Assembly (NCBI GenBank): GCA_035285005.1
Contig: JAYKIB010000279.1
Location: 1-11,162, forward strand
Direction of reading: 5' to 3'
From: Prochlorothrix sp035285005
GTDB lineage: Bacteria > Cyanobacteriota > Cyanobacteriia > Prochlorotrichales > Prochlorotrichaceae
Length of the DNA stretch: 11,162 nt
The translations under genes and the position numbers were made by a program. The notes under the pieces are model-generated. The model saw only the letters and a list, made by a program, of their open reading frames with translations. It was not told the DNA's origin and did not search any database. Of the stretch, positions 1 through 5,919 are shown in pieces (position 1 is the stretch's first letter; the number at the start of each line of letters is the position of its first letter).

Positions 1-156
1 GGCTTTGTCACCTTTGGTTTGAGCCTGGTTCTATCGGGCCTGACGATCATCACATCCATTATTTTGCATAATCCGATTATGCTGTTTTTAGCGATCGGCT
101 TGAGCGGATTTTTCCTGTTCAAATTTATGCGCAAAAAATTCGCCCCAGCCGATTAA
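1..156 (+). CDS. C-terminal part of a small membrane protein, function unknown
   Basis: An open frame enters from the left edge and ends at the TAA at 154-156, giving 51 residues (starting GFVTFGLSLVLSG, ending FMRKKFAPAD). About 40 residues are strongly hydrophobic and could form two membrane-spanning helices separated by a short HNP turn. A basic patch (KFMRKKF) at the C-terminal end would favour the cytoplasmic side by the positive-inside rule. The codons look normal and a HIP1-like GCGATCGG lies inside the frame, so I take it as a real gene cut by the window edge. I do not recognise the family. The gene converges on the SLH-protein gene, with a family A repeat cluster between them. Confidence 0.6.
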   Translation, partial: GFVTFGLSLVLSGLTIITSIILHNPIMLFLAIGLSGFFLFKFMRKKFAPAD

Positions 157-174
157 GTCGCCGGTAAAATGCAG

Positions 175-303
175 GGCATCTCGATTCATTGGGTTGGGAT
201 TTATTGGGTTGGGCGGCGAAGCCGCCGGCCACAATTCATCGAGGTGCCCACTAGGGGTGTGGGGGGCGGCAAAGCCGCCCCCCACAGTTCGTCGAATTAC
301 CCA
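175..303. repeat. Family A hairpin repeats, two adjoining copies (A1)
   Basis: The cluster begins with GGCATCTCGATTCATT (175-190), a slightly changed left end, and the first unit ends with ATTCATCGAGGTGCC (234-248). Its hairpin is GGCGGC-GAA-GCCGCC (212-226). A second, shorter unit follows, with a perfect 12-bp stem (259-270 with 274-285) and an AAA loop, ending in a decayed terminus (GTTCGTCGAATTACC). The cluster fills the gap between two convergent genes. The second hairpin lies just past the stop codon of the minus-strand gene and could act as an mRNA end structure for both, although no U-tract follows it on either strand. Confidence 0.75.
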
Positions 304-312
304 ATTCCGTGT

Positions 313-1881
313 CTAATAATTGGTATAGCCCGTACCCCGGAGAAATTCCCGTAAATCCTGTAAGTAACGGCTTCGATCGCGCCCCGCATAGGCAAAGCTG
401 ACCTGATTGAAACCCGCTTCCCCATCATCTAATAAAAACCGCACCGCACTATAGGCCGCGAGCACTCCCTTCACCTCCTGGCCTTGACCCTTGCGGATCA
501 AATACATTTGCCAGAGCATCTCCCCGTGCTGGAGCAACAGCTGGGGGTAAAGGCGGGTCACATCAAACATTTGCCCCTGGCGATAGTGCCAGATCTGCAA
601 CGGCAACACATTATCGGCCCCATTGTCCACAAACCGGAAACTAAAGCGCGAGTCTCTGCCCTGAAACTCCGGAATCCCATCCTGATTCCAATCCACCAAC
701 CGATAGGAACCATAGCCCCACGGGAAACTCATCACCCGGTAGATGTGCTCCTGGGGTAAGTACTGGTAAATCCAGGACTGGGAGCAACAGCGCCCCTCCC
801 CTGCGATCCCATCCACAACAATTTCCAAGCGCCCATCCCCGTCCAAGTCGTAAAGTTGGAGACTCAGGTTGCGGCTAAATCCCCCCGGCAGGGCAAGGGG
901 CTGATTAATGACCATCTGATCATCCCGCAGAATTTGGAGTTGGGCTGCGCCGTACTCGTAGTTGGTTTTGCTATAGGTGAGCTGGGCGACCACCGCATCG
1001 CGGTCCGACACCCGTCGCTCGGTAAAGGGCTGGGGATGGGTGGGCGGGTCCACCACAAACGCCGCCGGGATCCCCGTGGCCGGTAAGCCGCTCCCCCGCA
1101 ATTGACACAGCACCGCTGCCGCTTCTGCGCGACTGATGGGAGCCTGGGGCCGCAGTTCCCGCACCCCCCGAGGCGACACCACAAATTTCTGTTCTGTCAT
1201 GGCCGCGATCGCATCCTGGGCGTAGGCAGCCACTAACTCAGCATCATCGTAGGTTTGGGACAATAACTCGGCTGGCGGAAACGTGGGGGCGTAGTCGAGA
1301 CCACTGGCTAGGGCAACAAAAAAGTCCTGGCGCGATAGCGAATCCTGGGAGCCAAAGCGACCTTGGGAGCCGGAAAAGAAGCCCTGTTGCGAGGTTTTGA
1401 GAATAACGTCATAGAAGGGATCCTCTGGAGTCAGATCCCAAAATGCCGGTGCAGGCTGAACCTGGGGGGCATTGGGAAAGGCGCGACTGAGGAAGTCAGC
1501 GGCCAGTCCTCGGGTCAGGGGGACATCGGGGCGAAAATAGGCATCCGTGAAGCCGCTAGCGATGTTATCGTCTGCCAAACTTTCCACGCAGAGTTGAGCC
1601 CAGTGGCCACGAATATCCGCAAAGGAGCTTTGGGCCGCAGCGGGCAGGGGGGAGGCCAGGGCACTGAGGCCGAGGGTGGTGAGGGTGAGGAGGGTGGCGC
1701 GGGTGGTGAGCCTCGGGAGCCAGGACTGGGGCGATCGAATAGCGGACGGTGGCCGCCAACTGGAGCGATCGATCGTTCCATCAGGATCGATCTGGCGATT
1801 CACCCGTCGATGCATCCATTGCCATACTGTCGCACCAGCCATGCGAACCGAGGGGAAAGAGGGGGAAGAATGCGTCTGCAT
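313..1881 (-). CDS. Secreted SLH-domain protein with a C-terminal FG-GAP/VCBS-like region
   Basis: This is probably a cell-envelope protein: SLH domains in cyanobacteria usually anchor proteins to the peptidoglycan or secondary polymers. With the ATG at 1881 it has 522 residues. The N-terminus is long and basic, followed by a hydrophobic run (about residues 59-80) and an Ala-rich PLPAAAQSS that looks like a signal-peptide cleavage region. Three SLH-like repeats follow: about 87-136 (FADIRGHWAQ...GFTDAYFRPDVPLTRG), 147-195 and 211-261 (PQAPISRAEAAAVL). The second half holds two Asp-rich loops, DLDGDGRLEIVVDG (about 345-358) and DWNQDGIPEF (about 397-406), typical of Ca-binding FG-GAP/VCBS blades. 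The frame also opens at a GTG at 1893, but the Shine-Dalgarno AAGGAG lies directly against that GTG and 11 nt before the ATG at 1881, so the ATG is preferred. It lacks the porin barrel of the common SLH-OprB proteins. The precise role is unknown. Confidence 0.85.
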   Translation of the reverse strand: MQTHSSPSFPSVRMAGATVWQWMHRRVNRQIDPDGTIDRSSWRPPSAIRSPQSWLPRLTTRATLLTLTTLGLSALASPLPAAAQSSFADIRGHWAQLCVESLADDNIASGFTDAYFRPDVPLTRGLAADFLSRAFPNAPQVQPAPAFWDLTPEDPFYDVILKTSQQGFFSGSQGRFGSQDSLSRQDFFVALASGLDYAPTFPPAELLSQTYDDAELVAAYAQDAIAAMTEQKFVVSPRGVRELRPQAPISRAEAAAVLCQLRGSGLPATGIPAAFVVDPPTHPQPFTERRVSDRDAVVAQLTYSKTNYEYGAAQLQILRDDQMVINQPLALPGGFSRNLSLQLYDLDGDGRLEIVVDGIAGEGRCCSQSWIYQYLPQEHIYRVMSFPWGYGSYRLVDWNQDGIPEFQGRDSRFSFRFVDNGADNVLPLQIWHYRQGQMFDVTRLYPQLLLQHGEMLWQMYLIRKGQGQEVKGVLAAYSAVRFLLDDGEAGFNQVSFAYAGRDRSRYLQDLREFLRGTGYTNY

Positions 1882-2158
1882 GGGATTAATCACTCCTTAC
1901 GGTTCTCCACGGTCCACCGTGGTGGGGATTGTGCGAACTGGACGACCCGCGCACGGAGCCCAGTGGACTGGGTGATGGCCCGAACAGACCCAGACCCCCC
2001 AGAGACTTCGATCTCAGTGGCTGTGGTACCCCATGGGTGCCCTAGAAGTCAAGGTATGAACTGGGGCAAATCCGTCACGGCCTACCCGGAACAAGGCCGC
2101 TGCCCGATCCCCCATCCCCTGATTCCCCGCCACCGATCCCTCGCCCTAAGATTACAGA
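1882..2158. other. Gene-free leader between the SLH gene and the repeat cluster
   Basis: No credible gene is seen here. A short perfect hairpin, CCACGG-TCCA-CCGTGG (1907-1922), lies just upstream of the SLH gene's ribosome-binding site (AAGGAG on the minus strand, about 1893-1898) and would be in that gene's mRNA leader. An open frame running through 1363-2379 on the plus strand is the antisense shadow of the SLH gene extended through repeats, and has no protein-like composition. The rest is unremarkable. Confidence 0.5.
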
Positions 2159-2395
2159 GCACCTCGATTCATTCAAATTTTCACCGGAGTGCCTACAGCA
2201 GAATCAGGGTTGTGGTGCCCTACAGGACACCTCGATTAATTCAAATTTCGACCGCAGTGCCCACGGCAGAATCAGGGTTGTGGCAGGCGGCTGCGCCGCC
2301 TGCCACAATTAGTCGAGGTGCCCTACAGCAGCATCAGGGTTGGGTTGCGCGGCAACGCCGCGCAACCCAACCCAAGTAATCGAGGTGCCCTACAG
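2159..2395 (+). repeat. Tandem cluster of three family A repeats (A2a, A2b, A2c)
   Basis: Three units share the junction GGTGCCCTACAG. A2a (2159-2225) has the left end and the CAGAATCAGGG module (2199-2209) but lacks the hairpin. A2b (2226-2328) is a complete copy: left end ACACCTCGATTAATTC, module CAGAATCAGGG at 2267-2277, a perfect 14-bp stem (2278-2291 with 2295-2308, TGC loop) and right end TCGAGGTGCCC. A2c (2329-2395) lacks the left end but has the longest stem, 17 perfect pairs (2337-2353 with 2357-2373, AAC loop), then ATCGAGGTGCCCTACAG. The stem sequences of A2b and A2c differ in the outer arm, yet both pair perfectly. Confidence 0.88.
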
Positions 2396-2762
2396 AACGT
2401 TAAGTATTGATAATTAATCTTCCAGAATGGAAAAGATCCTTGGTAAGTATTTGTATGGGCTAGGCCATGGAACACCTGGACTCATCCAAATTTTTGGGAG
2501 ATATCGCGGTGATTAGGGGCATGGGGTGCAGGGATAAAATCTCCCTCGCCAGAGCATGTCCCTCGCCGGAGGTGGAGGACATCCAGCCTCACCTAAACGT
2601 TAACCGCTATGGCCCAGGTCAAGAATTAGGTTTTTGGGGTGGGCTGAGCGGAGTCGAAGCACACCCCAATGAATCGAGGGACTCCATGGCCCTAGCGTCG
2701 AGGTTTTTACCCGGAGTGGGTCGTGTGGCCCCTTCTATAAGCAAACCAGGGAGATAAGATTA
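2396..2762. other. psaK upstream region: AT-rich patch and repeat remnants
   Basis: An AT-rich stretch (about 2398-2456) follows the repeat cluster and is the likeliest place for the psaK promoter, but I cannot assign convincing -35 and -10 boxes. I looked for the paired TTACA-type HLR1 motif of RpaB and did not see it. At 2634-2668 there is an imperfect inverted repeat (TTGGGGTGGGCT with AAGCACACCCCAA) enclosing CTGAGCGGAGTCGAA (2644-2658), a relative of the motif at 11036-11076. It is followed by AATGAATCGAGGG, a decayed family A end. An open frame at 2467-2757 has no recognisable protein features and is not called. psaK is preceded by a good Shine-Dalgarno, AGGGAG at 2748-2753. Confidence 0.5.
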
Positions 2763-3020
2763 ATGATTTCCACCCTTTTAGCTGCTGTTCCGACCACCGT
2801 TGCCTGGAGCCCCAAGGTCGCCATGGTGATGATTGTGTGCAATGTGATCGCGATCGCCTTCGGTAAATTATCGATTGAAGTACCCGACGCTCCTCCCGCC
2901 ACTCCCGCTCCCACCATGTTCGGTGGCTTTGGCATTCCGGCTGTGATTGCCACCACCTGCTTTGGCCACATCCTCGGCGTTGGTGCAATCCTGGGCCTCG
3001 GCTCCATGGGTGTGCTCTAG
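2763..3020 (+). CDS. psaK: Photosystem I reaction centre subunit PsaK (subunit X)
   Basis: PsaK is a small thylakoid membrane subunit at the periphery of photosystem I; it binds antenna chlorophyll and in cyanobacteria is involved in energy transfer and state transitions. The 85-residue product matches the family in length and sequence. A short N-terminal part reads AAVPTTVAWSPKVA, the first helix about 18-37 (VAMVMIVCNVIAIAFGKL), and a proline-rich stromal loop about 40-52. The second helix is about 57-80, with the conserved FGGFGIPAVIATTCFGHILG, and the end is LGSMGVL. It resembles the constitutive PsaK1 type rather than the longer, high-light PsaK2 type; that is an inference from length and memory of the family. 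The ATG at 2763 has AGGGAG 9 nt upstream. The gene appears monocistronic, with its own terminator about 140 nt downstream. Confidence 0.97.
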   Translation: MISTLLAAVPTTVAWSPKVAMVMIVCNVIAIAFGKLSIEVPDAPPATPAPTMFGGFGIPAVIATTCFGHILGVGAILGLGSMGVL

Positions 3021-3157
3021 GGTCTAGTGCTTGACGATTGGGCCCGGAAAAAGGCTCTTTGATCCCCCGATCGCAGCGGCAGGGCACGCCGATACTACGG
3101 TGCCCCCAGGCTGGGAATTGCGATCGGTTTGGCTGACTCTTGAGACGTGCGACTTGG

Positions 3158-3188
3158 GCAGGGATACCTTCTGGTGTCCCTGCTTTTT
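3158..3188 (+). terminator. Rho-independent terminator of psaK
   Basis: The stem is GCAGGGATACC (3158-3168) with GGTGTCCCTGC (3173-3183), 11 pairs including one T-G wobble, with a TTCT loop and followed directly by TTTTT (3184-3188). The shape and U-tract are classical. It lies about 140 nt after the psaK stop codon, so the psaK mRNA would carry a sizeable 3' untranslated region. The A-run needed for function on the other strand is absent, so it is directional. Confidence 0.85.
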
Positions 3189-3252
3189 GCTGTAGGCTAG
3201 GGGGCAAGCTTGGCAGACCCCTGCTAGACAGGCGAGACCCGAGTTAACTGAC

Positions 3253-3350
3253 GGGCACCTCGAAAAATGTAGACTTTCACCGCAGTGACCACGGCAGAAT
3301 CAGGGTAGTTTGGGGCGGCTTCGTCGTCCAACCCCATCCGTCGAGGTGCT
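3253..3350 (+). repeat. Family A hairpin repeat, diverged copy (A3)
   Basis: The left end is GGGCACCTCGA (3253-3263), then ACTTTCACCGCAGTG, the module CAGAATCAGGG (3295-3305), a hairpin centre GGCGGC-TTC-GTCGTC and the right end TCGAGGTGCT (3341-3350). Compared with the consensus arm GCCGCC, two C-to-T changes have occurred. Both still pair as G-U wobbles, but only in RNA made from the plus strand. The copy ends 36 nt before the thioredoxin-like start, so that gene's leader or promoter must lie within or directly beside it. Confidence 0.8.
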
Positions 3351-3386
3351 CGTGATGTATCCATTCGTTTAAGTTGAGTTTTTAAG

Positions 3387-3701
3387 ATGACCCGCGCTGT
3401 TGTAAAGTTCTCCTCCGAAGATTGTGGCACCTGCCACCGTATGGCCTTCTACGATGCAAAGGTCTCTGAAGAGTTGGGCCTGGGCTTTATTGATGTCAAG
3501 CTCCAGGACCGGGAGACCTATGGCAAATACCGCAAAATTTTGCTGGCCCAATATCCCACCAAGGAGGGAATGGGCTGGCCCACCTATCTCATTTGTGACA
3601 ATCCCGAAGGAGAGTTCTCCATTCTCGGTGAAGTGAAAGGCGGACATCCCAAAGGGGAATTCCGGAGCCGGATTCAAGCTGTGCTGGACGGAGCGGCCTA
3701 A
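3387..3701 (+). CDS. Thioredoxin-family protein with CGTC active site
   Basis: The 104-residue product has thioredoxin size and a redox motif C13-G-T-C16 near the N-terminus, directly after the first strand (RAVVKFSSEDCGTC). A cis-proline signature follows in GWPTYLICD (about 63-71), and a final strand and helix reach the C-terminus. The Trp that precedes CGPC in classical thioredoxins is replaced by Asp, and the motif Pro by Thr, so this is a divergent thioredoxin-like disulfide reductase rather than thioredoxin m. It may belong to the atypical cyanobacterial thioredoxins, but I cannot assign a type. No strong Shine-Dalgarno precedes the ATG (GTTTTTAAG-ATG). The next gene starts on the base after the stop codon, implying co-transcription. 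No signal peptide is present, so the protein is cytosolic. Confidence 0.85.
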   Translation: MTRAVVKFSSEDCGTCHRMAFYDAKVSEELGLGFIDVKLQDRETYGKYRKILLAQYPTKEGMGWPTYLICDNPEGEFSILGEVKGGHPKGEFRSRIQAVLDGAA

Positions 3702-4532
3702 TTGCTCACCAGTCGCCAAAATGCCCTGATTAAATCCCTGCGGCAACTGCACCAGCCCAAGGGCCGTCAGGCCCAGCACCAGTTTTTGCTGGAAGGGACC
3801 CACCTAGTGACCGAGGCGATCGCCCTGGGCCATCCCCTGAGCGTGGCCTGTGCCACCCCGGATTGGTGCGATCGCCATGGGGATCTGTGGCACAGTCTGG
3901 AACAGCGGGCCGATCGGTGTGAGTTGCTCAGTCCCGATCTGTTGGCCTATGCCAGCACGATCGTCAATCCTAGCGGGGTACTCGCGGCGGCTCCCCTGGG
4001 GCATCGATCGACTCCCCAACTGCCCCTCCAGCGGGCGATCGCCCTGGAAACCCTTCAGGATCCCGGCAATCTGGGCACCCTGATCCGCACAGCTGCGGCT
4101 ACGGGAGTCGAGGGGGTCTGGCTCAGCTGCGATAGCGTTGATCTGTACCATCCTCGGGTGCTACGGGCCTCCGTGGGTCAATGGTTCCGCCTACCCATGG
4201 CCACGGTGCCGAATTTGGTCACCCAACTGCAAGGGGCAAAAGCGGCGGGAATGCAGATTGTCGCCACAACGCTCCAAGCGACCCAAACCCACTGGGATCT
4301 GGATTGGCGGGTTCCCACGGTGGTGGTGCTGGGGAACGAAGGGGCGGGGCTGTCGGCGGAGGTGCTGGCGGTGGCGGATCGGCAGGTACGCATTCCTTTG
4401 GCGGCGGGGGTGGAGTCGTTGAATGTGGCGATCGCGGGGGCAGTTCTGTTATATGAGGCCCTGCGCCAAGAGTCCCGGGAGTCTGGCAACGGAGAGGGCC
4501 CCGGAGAGGGTCACGAAGAGGATCACGGATAG
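3702..4532 (+). CDS. SpoU/TrmH-family RNA 2'-O-methyltransferase
   Basis: This enzyme class transfers a methyl group from S-adenosylmethionine to the 2'-OH of a ribose in rRNA or tRNA, using a trefoil-knot SPOUT fold. The 276-residue product has the usual two parts: an N-terminal RNA-binding domain (about 1-95, starting LTSRQNALIKSLRQLH) and the SPOUT domain. Conserved motifs are LQDPGNLGTLIRTA (118-131, with N123 and R129), VVLGNEGAGLS (208-218) and IPLAAGVESLNVAIA (231-245). It resembles the bacterial group annotated as 23S rRNA 2'-O-methyltransferase, but the target nucleotide cannot be told from sequence. The start is TTG directly after the preceding TAA; a GGAG at 3690-3693, 8 nt upstream, and the family-typical N-terminus support it. 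The last 20 residues (Gly, Glu, His-rich) are low-complexity and probably disordered. It likely forms an operon with the thioredoxin-like gene. Confidence 0.92.
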   Translation: MLTSRQNALIKSLRQLHQPKGRQAQHQFLLEGTHLVTEAIALGHPLSVACATPDWCDRHGDLWHSLEQRADRCELLSPDLLAYASTIVNPSGVLAAAPLGHRSTPQLPLQRAIALETLQDPGNLGTLIRTAAATGVEGVWLSCDSVDLYHPRVLRASVGQWFRLPMATVPNLVTQLQGAKAAGMQIVATTLQATQTHWDLDWRVPTVVVLGNEGAGLSAEVLAVADRQVRIPLAAGVESLNVAIAGAVLLYEALRQESRESGNGEGPGEGHEEDHG

Positions 4533-4545
4533 CCCCACTGAACGA

Positions 4546-4779
4546 GAGTCCGTCATCACCTAGCCCTGAAATGCCCTCAGAATCAGGGATACAGCCCCTA
4601 GAATATCTGGATTAATTGTGGGGGGCGGCTTCGCCGCCCCCCACAACCCTGATCCTGCCATGGGCACCGCAGTCGAAATCTGAATGAATCTAAGGTGTCC
4701 TCTCGCTTATGCAACTGGGGCAAGCGTGTAACTCTCAATATCGCCGGGGTTCTACCGTTTAGAGAGGACACGCCCTAGG
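4546..4779. repeat. Family B MITE-like element (B1), interrupted by a family A copy
   Basis: The left part (4546-4601) runs from AGAGTCCGTCATCA through CAGAATCAGGG (4578-4588) to ACAGCCCCTAG. The right part (about 4706-4777) runs from CTTATGCAACTGGG to GAGAGGACACGCCC. Both parts align in the same order with the uninterrupted copy at 5168-5295, where CAGCCCCTAG is followed directly by CTCATATAACTGGG. The roughly 104 bases between the two parts are a family A element. The ends have drifted from the consensus, so this looks like an older copy. The remaining gap from here to bolA (4780-4918) holds only a family A end fragment and the bolA leader. Confidence 0.82.
4600..4700 (-). repeat. Family A hairpin repeat in reverse orientation (A4), nested in B1
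   Basis: Read on the plus strand it starts with ATCTGGATTAATTGTGG, then has a perfect 14-bp stem (4616-4629 with 4633-4646) around a TTC loop. It continues with ACCCTGATCCTGCC, CACCGCAGTCGAAATCTGAAT and the end CTAAGGTGTCC (to 4700). This is the reverse complement of the family consensus from end to end. The stem pairs GTGGGGGGCGGC perfectly, while the flanking single-stranded parts carry several substitutions. Confidence 0.88.
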
Positions 4780-4842
4780 TTCAAGCCAAAAATTTCCGCC
4801 ATGGCCTTGGGTCCGATGGGAAGCATTTCCTCAAAAACTTGG

Positions 4843-4860
4843 CTTTTTCGAGGTGCCCCA
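4843..4860. repeat. Family A right-end fragment upstream of bolA
   Basis: TTTTTCGAGGTGCCCCA matches the right terminus of family A (TCGAGGTGCCC) without hairpin or left end. It lies 58 nt upstream of the bolA start. It may be a remnant of a deleted copy. Confidence 0.45.
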
Positions 4861-4918
4861 TGGTAAGAACTATAGAGAGATTGCCGGGAAACTTTGGAGC
4901 AAACATAAAGGAGAGTCT

Positions 4919-5170
4919 ATGGTAACCCCTGATCAAGTGACGGAAATGATCAAGGCCCAATTGCCCGATGCCCAAATTCAAGTCCAGGACTTAACGGGTG
5001 GGGGCGATCACTACCAGGTAACGGTGGTGTCGTCTGCGTTTGCCGGCCAGTCCTTGGTGAAGCAACACCAAATGGTCTATGGCGCAGTGCGGGGAGCCAT
5101 GGCATCCGAGGCAATTCATGCCTTTGCCCTCAAAACCTATACCCCCGAGGCATGGCAAGCAGCGAACTAG
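4919..5170 (+). CDS. bolA: BolA-family protein
   Basis: BolA-type proteins bind monothiol CGFS glutaredoxins, sharing a [2Fe-2S] cluster through a conserved His, and take part in iron sensing and Fe-S cluster trafficking. The 83-residue product has the usual short BolA length, a class-II-hydrolase-like KH fold pattern and the signature VVSSAFAGQSLVKQHQMVYGAV (about 36-57) with the conserved His at 50. H31 in GGGDHYQV and H67 in EAIHAFALKTYTPE are also present. The start is the ATG at 4919, with AAAGGAG ending 5 nt before it; a longer frame from GTG at 4853 begins inside a repeat remnant and is not used. The stop TAG (5168-5170) is also the edge of a family B element. The CGFS glutaredoxin two features downstream is its expected partner. 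Confidence 0.93.
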   Translation: MVTPDQVTEMIKAQLPDAQIQVQDLTGGGDHYQVTVVSSAFAGQSLVKQHQMVYGAVRGAMASEAIHAFALKTYTPEAWQAAN

Positions 5171-5295
5171 GGGCTGTCATCATATAACCCTAAACTGCCC
5201 GCAGAATCAAAGACACAGCCCCTAGCTCATATAACTGGGTCGGGCGCGTAGCGCTGGTATCGCAAGGGGTCTCCCGTGAATTGATGACACGCCCT
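5168..5295. repeat. Family B MITE-like element, intact copy (B2)
   Basis: The element is about 128 bp with inverted ends GGGCTGTCATCA (5171-5182) and TGATGACACGCCC (5282-5294), whose reverse complement is GGGCGTGTCATCA. The interior carries TGCCCGCAGAATCA (module shared with family A), CAGCCCCTAG and AACTGGGTCGGGCGCG. It has no coding capacity. The left end abuts CTAG, of which TAG is the bolA stop codon. I see no convincing target duplication at the right end (CGCCC-TCAC). The inverted ends resemble those of IS5-type elements, which is a suggestion only. Confidence 0.8.
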
Positions 5296-5304
5296 CACAG
5301 AACA

Positions 5305-5335
5305 GGAGTTGCCCCGCCTTCGGCGGGGCAACTCC
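5305..5335. repeat. Perfect 14-bp inverted repeat between bolA and the glutaredoxin gene
   Basis: GGAGTTGCCCCGCC (5305-5318) pairs perfectly with GGCGGGGCAACTCC (5322-5335) around a TTC loop. There is no U-tract on either side. It resembles the core of the family A hairpins in size and loop, but the family A ends are absent. In a bolA-glutaredoxin transcript it could block 3' exonucleases or end transcription. It lies 10 bases past B2. Confidence 0.75.
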
Positions 5336-5550
5336 CCAGAGCCAGCGCCTCTGGAAGATGCTGTAATTGCTGCCATACAATGGGGAAAACCTAGAGCAAC
5401 CCGCCTCGGACAGCGGGCCAGTTCGTCTCGACAGGCCACAGCGCACCCCCTACACAGCAGGGGACTCACCGCCCAAGCCCGCCACTTTTGTCGCTTACAG
5501 CTGGGCCGTTGTCCGCTCAACTTTGTCCCTTTATTTTCGACCTATTTCCC
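5336..5550 (+). other. Leader region of the glutaredoxin gene
   Basis: Together with B2 and the hairpin, this closes a 380-base gap without a gene. It contains small inverted repeats (CCAGAG...CTCTGG near 5336-5354 and CCCCT-acacagc-AGGGG near 5446-5463) and no credible reading frame of its own. A frame from 5488 runs in phase into the glutaredoxin, but the extra 21 residues are not family-like. The promoter could not be located. Confidence 0.4.
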
Positions 5551-5874
5551 ATGAACCCTGAACTGAAAAACCGTATTGATAGTCTGGTCCAGCAACACAA
5601 AGTCATGGTCTTCATGAAGGGCAGCAAACTGATGCCCCAATGCGGCTTCTCCAACAACGTGGTCCAAATTCTGAACACCTTGGCCGTGCCCTTTGAGACC
5701 TGCGATGTGCTGTCGGATCCGGACATTCGCCAGGGCATTAAAGAATATTCCAACTGGCCCACCATTCCCCAGGTCTACATCAATGGGGAATTCATCGGTG
5801 GATCCGACATCATGATTGAGTTGTACCAAAATGGCGAGCTTCAGCAGATGGTTGAAGTTGCCCTCGCCTCTTAA
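5551..5874 (+). CDS. grxD: Monothiol CGFS glutaredoxin (Grx4/GrxD type)
   Basis: CGFS glutaredoxins bind a glutathione-ligated [2Fe-2S] cluster as homodimers or as heterodimers with BolA, and pass clusters to target proteins or report iron status. The 107-residue product is standard length for the single-domain class. It shows the conserved FMKG with K23, the active site C31-G-F-S34, WPTIPQVYINGEFIGG (69-84) with the cis-Pro loop, and SD (85-86) for glutathione binding. ATG at 5551 is chosen because MNPELKNRIDSLVQQHKVMVFMKG is the normal start; an upstream in-frame start at 5488 adds a non-homologous extension. No clear Shine-Dalgarno is present. Co-location with bolA fits the known partnership, although 380 bases of repeats now separate the two. 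Confidence 0.95.
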   Translation: MNPELKNRIDSLVQQHKVMVFMKGSKLMPQCGFSNNVVQILNTLAVPFETCDVLSDPDIRQGIKEYSNWPTIPQVYINGEFIGGSDIMIELYQNGELQQMVEVALAS

Positions 5875-5919
5875 TTCGCTTTGCCCCAACCCGTTGGCCT
5901 GTCTTCTTCCCCCCTCACC

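Larger units (their letters stand above)
3021..3386. other. Gap between psaK and the thioredoxin-like gene
   Basis: This 366-base gap holds the psaK 3' untranslated region and terminator (to 3188) and a decayed family A copy (3253-3350). A final 36 bases lead to the thioredoxin-like start. No gene is seen. A frame on the minus strand at 2707-3207 overlaps psaK antisense and is not protein-like. Confidence 0.6.

Noticed and set aside
175..303. CRISPR array
   Set aside because: The repeated units are palindromic with inverted ends and irregular spacing, with no unique spacers of constant length and no cas genes; the same holds for 2159-2395.
1363..2379. Long plus-strand open frame of 338 codons
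   Set aside because: It is antisense to the SLH gene over its first half and then runs through hairpin repeats; composition is Gly/Arg/Pro-rich with no domain pattern.
2407..2456. psaK promoter with TTGATA as -35 box
   Set aside because: No -10-like hexamer lies at a suitable distance; the patch is only AT-rich.
2467..2757. 96-codon frame just before psaK
   Set aside because: It has no recognisable motif, overlaps repeat remnants and the psaK ribosome-binding site, and relatives of psaK normally have an untranslated leader here.
5336..5550. Possible small structured RNA (6S, tmRNA, RNase P RNA or Yfr1) before the glutaredoxin gene
   Set aside because: Small hairpins are present but none of the conserved motifs of these RNAs could be recognised.
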